Below are positions 6,788-7,766 of a stretch of 7,766 nt of DNA, piece after piece. Position 1 is the stretch's first letter. Every line of letters begins with the position of its first letter. Origin of the DNA: Planctomycetota bacterium (lineage in GTDB: Bacteria > Planctomycetota > Phycisphaerae > Sedimentisphaerales > Anaerobacaceae); assembly GCA_023135255.1 (NCBI GenBank), contig JAGLTN010000518.1, positions 1 through 7,766 on the forward strand, given 5' to 3'. Position numbers and translations under genes: made by a program. The notes beneath the pieces are model-generated. The model had not been told where the DNA came from and made no database searches. It saw nothing but the letters and a program-made list of their open reading frames with translations.

Positions 6788-6802
6788 TTGCCCACGCTGA
6801 AT

Positions 6803-7766
6803 CTATTGCGATATCAGCTCAGCTATAATCGTCTCAAGTTCTGCATTATCAGGGTTAATGGCAATTACTTTTCCATCTAATCCGATCAGCACATCGTTGA
6901 TTCCGTAATCGTTGTAAAACTGGCTATTGCCAATTCCAATCATCCATTGAATGTGATTTTCACTGTGATATTTTTTTATCATCTCATCGACGATATTACG
7001 TCCTCGATTATAATAAACACACAGTATTTCAAACCTGTCGCTATCAGCAAATTTCTTATAGGTGCTCTTAAAGCCATCTATTCTATTTTTGCAATCAGTT
7101 GTAATATCGATCAGTGGGTCCCAATAATAAATTAATATAGTTTTATCTTTTAAACTATCGAGACTTATTTTTCCGCCGCCCGAATCTGTAATTTCAAAAT
7201 CAGGCGCAGCCAATTCAGCCTTTAAATTCATCGTCGGCACAAAGCTGACTTCACCAAGGTCAAAAGTCTCACCTATATTGTTACTGTGAACCTCAGGCAT
7301 CGTAAATTCGTATTTAGATTCAAACAGCAATTTGTTCCAGTCAGCATGATTATTATTGCCCCTGGCGTAAAACTTCATCAAAAGCTTATAGTCGCCCGCT
7401 GGCACATCTTCGATTTTAAATTGCCCATCAGCCTCCCTCAAAGCAAACCTGTTCACATAATCATTGCCGCATATAATTTTTTTCTTTGCCAGCAGCTGCC
7501 TGCCAAATTCATTCGTAGCTTTACTATATCTGTACCACTGCAATAATTCTTCACTGCTGATCTGCTCTAAATCGTTAGGCTCTGGAAAATCAAGACCTTC
7601 AGATATCTCAGCTAACTTATCATCTGTAATTTTACTCACAATCCAGCACGAAAATGCGTCAAAATCATTCAGCCCCAACCACCCAGGCACTACTATTGTC
7701 CCAACCACAGTTCTGCCTGTCCCGCCTATCTCTACCACCAAAGTCTCACCAGGATAAACCTCAACC
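6803..7766 (-). CDS. Carboxypeptidase-regulatory-like / degenerate TlpA-thioredoxin-fold protein (N-terminus cut by window edge)
   Basis: 320 C-terminal residues of a larger protein. The frame stays open to base 7766, so the TTG at 7741 is an internal codon and not a start. The visible part begins with PGETLVVEIGGTGRTVVGTI (5-24), a beta-rich pattern common in large planctomycete proteins. Next comes a carboxypeptidase-regulatory-like segment, DGQFKIEDVPAGDYKL (113-128). From about 180 there is a redoxin/TlpA-like domain: APDFEI (187-192), KTILIYYWDP (208-217), YGINDVLIGLDGKVIAIN (287-304). The family's WCxxC active site is absent: after Trp215 only a single Cys225 occurs, and the cis-proline before the penultimate strand is also missing (YGINDVLIG). 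A thiol-disulfide oxidoreductase role is therefore unlikely; a binding or structural role is possible. Export cannot be judged without the N-terminus. Family assignment is moderately sure, function unknown. Confidence 0.7.
   Translation of the reverse strand, partial: VEVYPGETLVVEIGGTGRTVVGTIVVPGWLGLNDFDAFSCWIVSKITDDKLAEISEGLDFPEPNDLEQISSEELLQWYRYSKATNEFGRQLLAKKKIICGNDYVNRFALREADGQFKIEDVPAGDYKLLMKFYARGNNNHADWNKLLFESKYEFTMPEVHSNNIGETFDLGEVSFVPTMNLKAELAAPDFEITDSGGGKISLDSLKDKTILIYYWDPLIDITTDCKNRIDGFKSTYKKFADSDRFEILCVYYNRGRNIVDEMIKKYHSENHIQWMIGIGNSQFYNDYGINDVLIGLDGKVIAINPDNAELETIIAELISQ

Noticed and set aside
7739..7741. TTG at 7741 as the start of the right-hand gene
   Set aside because: The frame is open to the window edge and the upstream codons (VEVYPGET) continue the domain pattern, so the gene begins outside the window.
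1..7766. A new defence, mobile or biosynthetic system
   Set aside because: Every gene belongs to a recognised housekeeping, metabolic or pilus family, and there are no integrases, toxins, nucleases or arrays; nothing supports a novel multi-gene system.

Overview
The window holds seven genes, all on the minus strand, in a compact arrangement. The outer two run off the window: PilT lacks its C-terminus at the left edge, and a thioredoxin-fold protein lacks its N-terminus at the right edge. Base composition looks moderately AT-leaning and even throughout. I see no rRNA, tRNA, CRISPR array, insertion sequence or phage gene. The right-hand protein combines a carboxypeptidase-regulatory-like beta domain, a 'GGTGR' motif and a C-terminal TlpA/redoxin-like domain. 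That combination is typical of Planctomycetota, and I infer a planctomycete, perhaps from the Phycisphaerae side. This is an inference from protein style, not a proof.

In transcription order (right to left): a truncated protein with a degenerate thioredoxin-fold domain (6803-7766); a 216-base intergenic region with an extended -10 promoter and an inverted repeat; a class I fumarase-type beta subunit without its alpha partner (GTG start at 6553); a divergent YchF/OLA1-family P-loop NTPase (TTG start, Shine-Dalgarno overlapping the preceding stop); a zinc-dependent sorbitol/L-iditol-type dehydrogenase 13 bases further on; after a 100-base gap, a full-length two-domain CinA; after 78 bases, a PilB/GspE-type assembly ATPase; and 21 bases later the PilT retraction ATPase.

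Two functional units are visible. The fumarase beta, YchF-like and dehydrogenase genes have gaps of 10 and 13 bases and look like one operon, although their functions are metabolically mixed. PilB and PilT are the extension and retraction motors of type IV pili and are very probably co-transcribed. CinA lies between the two units and could be joined to either.

I find no convincing new multi-gene system. The points most worth checking are the altered nucleotide-recognition motifs of the YchF-like protein, the loss of redox cysteines in the thioredoxin-fold protein, the orphan fumarase beta subunit, and two sequence departures in PilB (a CxC instead of CxxC zinc half-site and an imperfect MshEN repeat).
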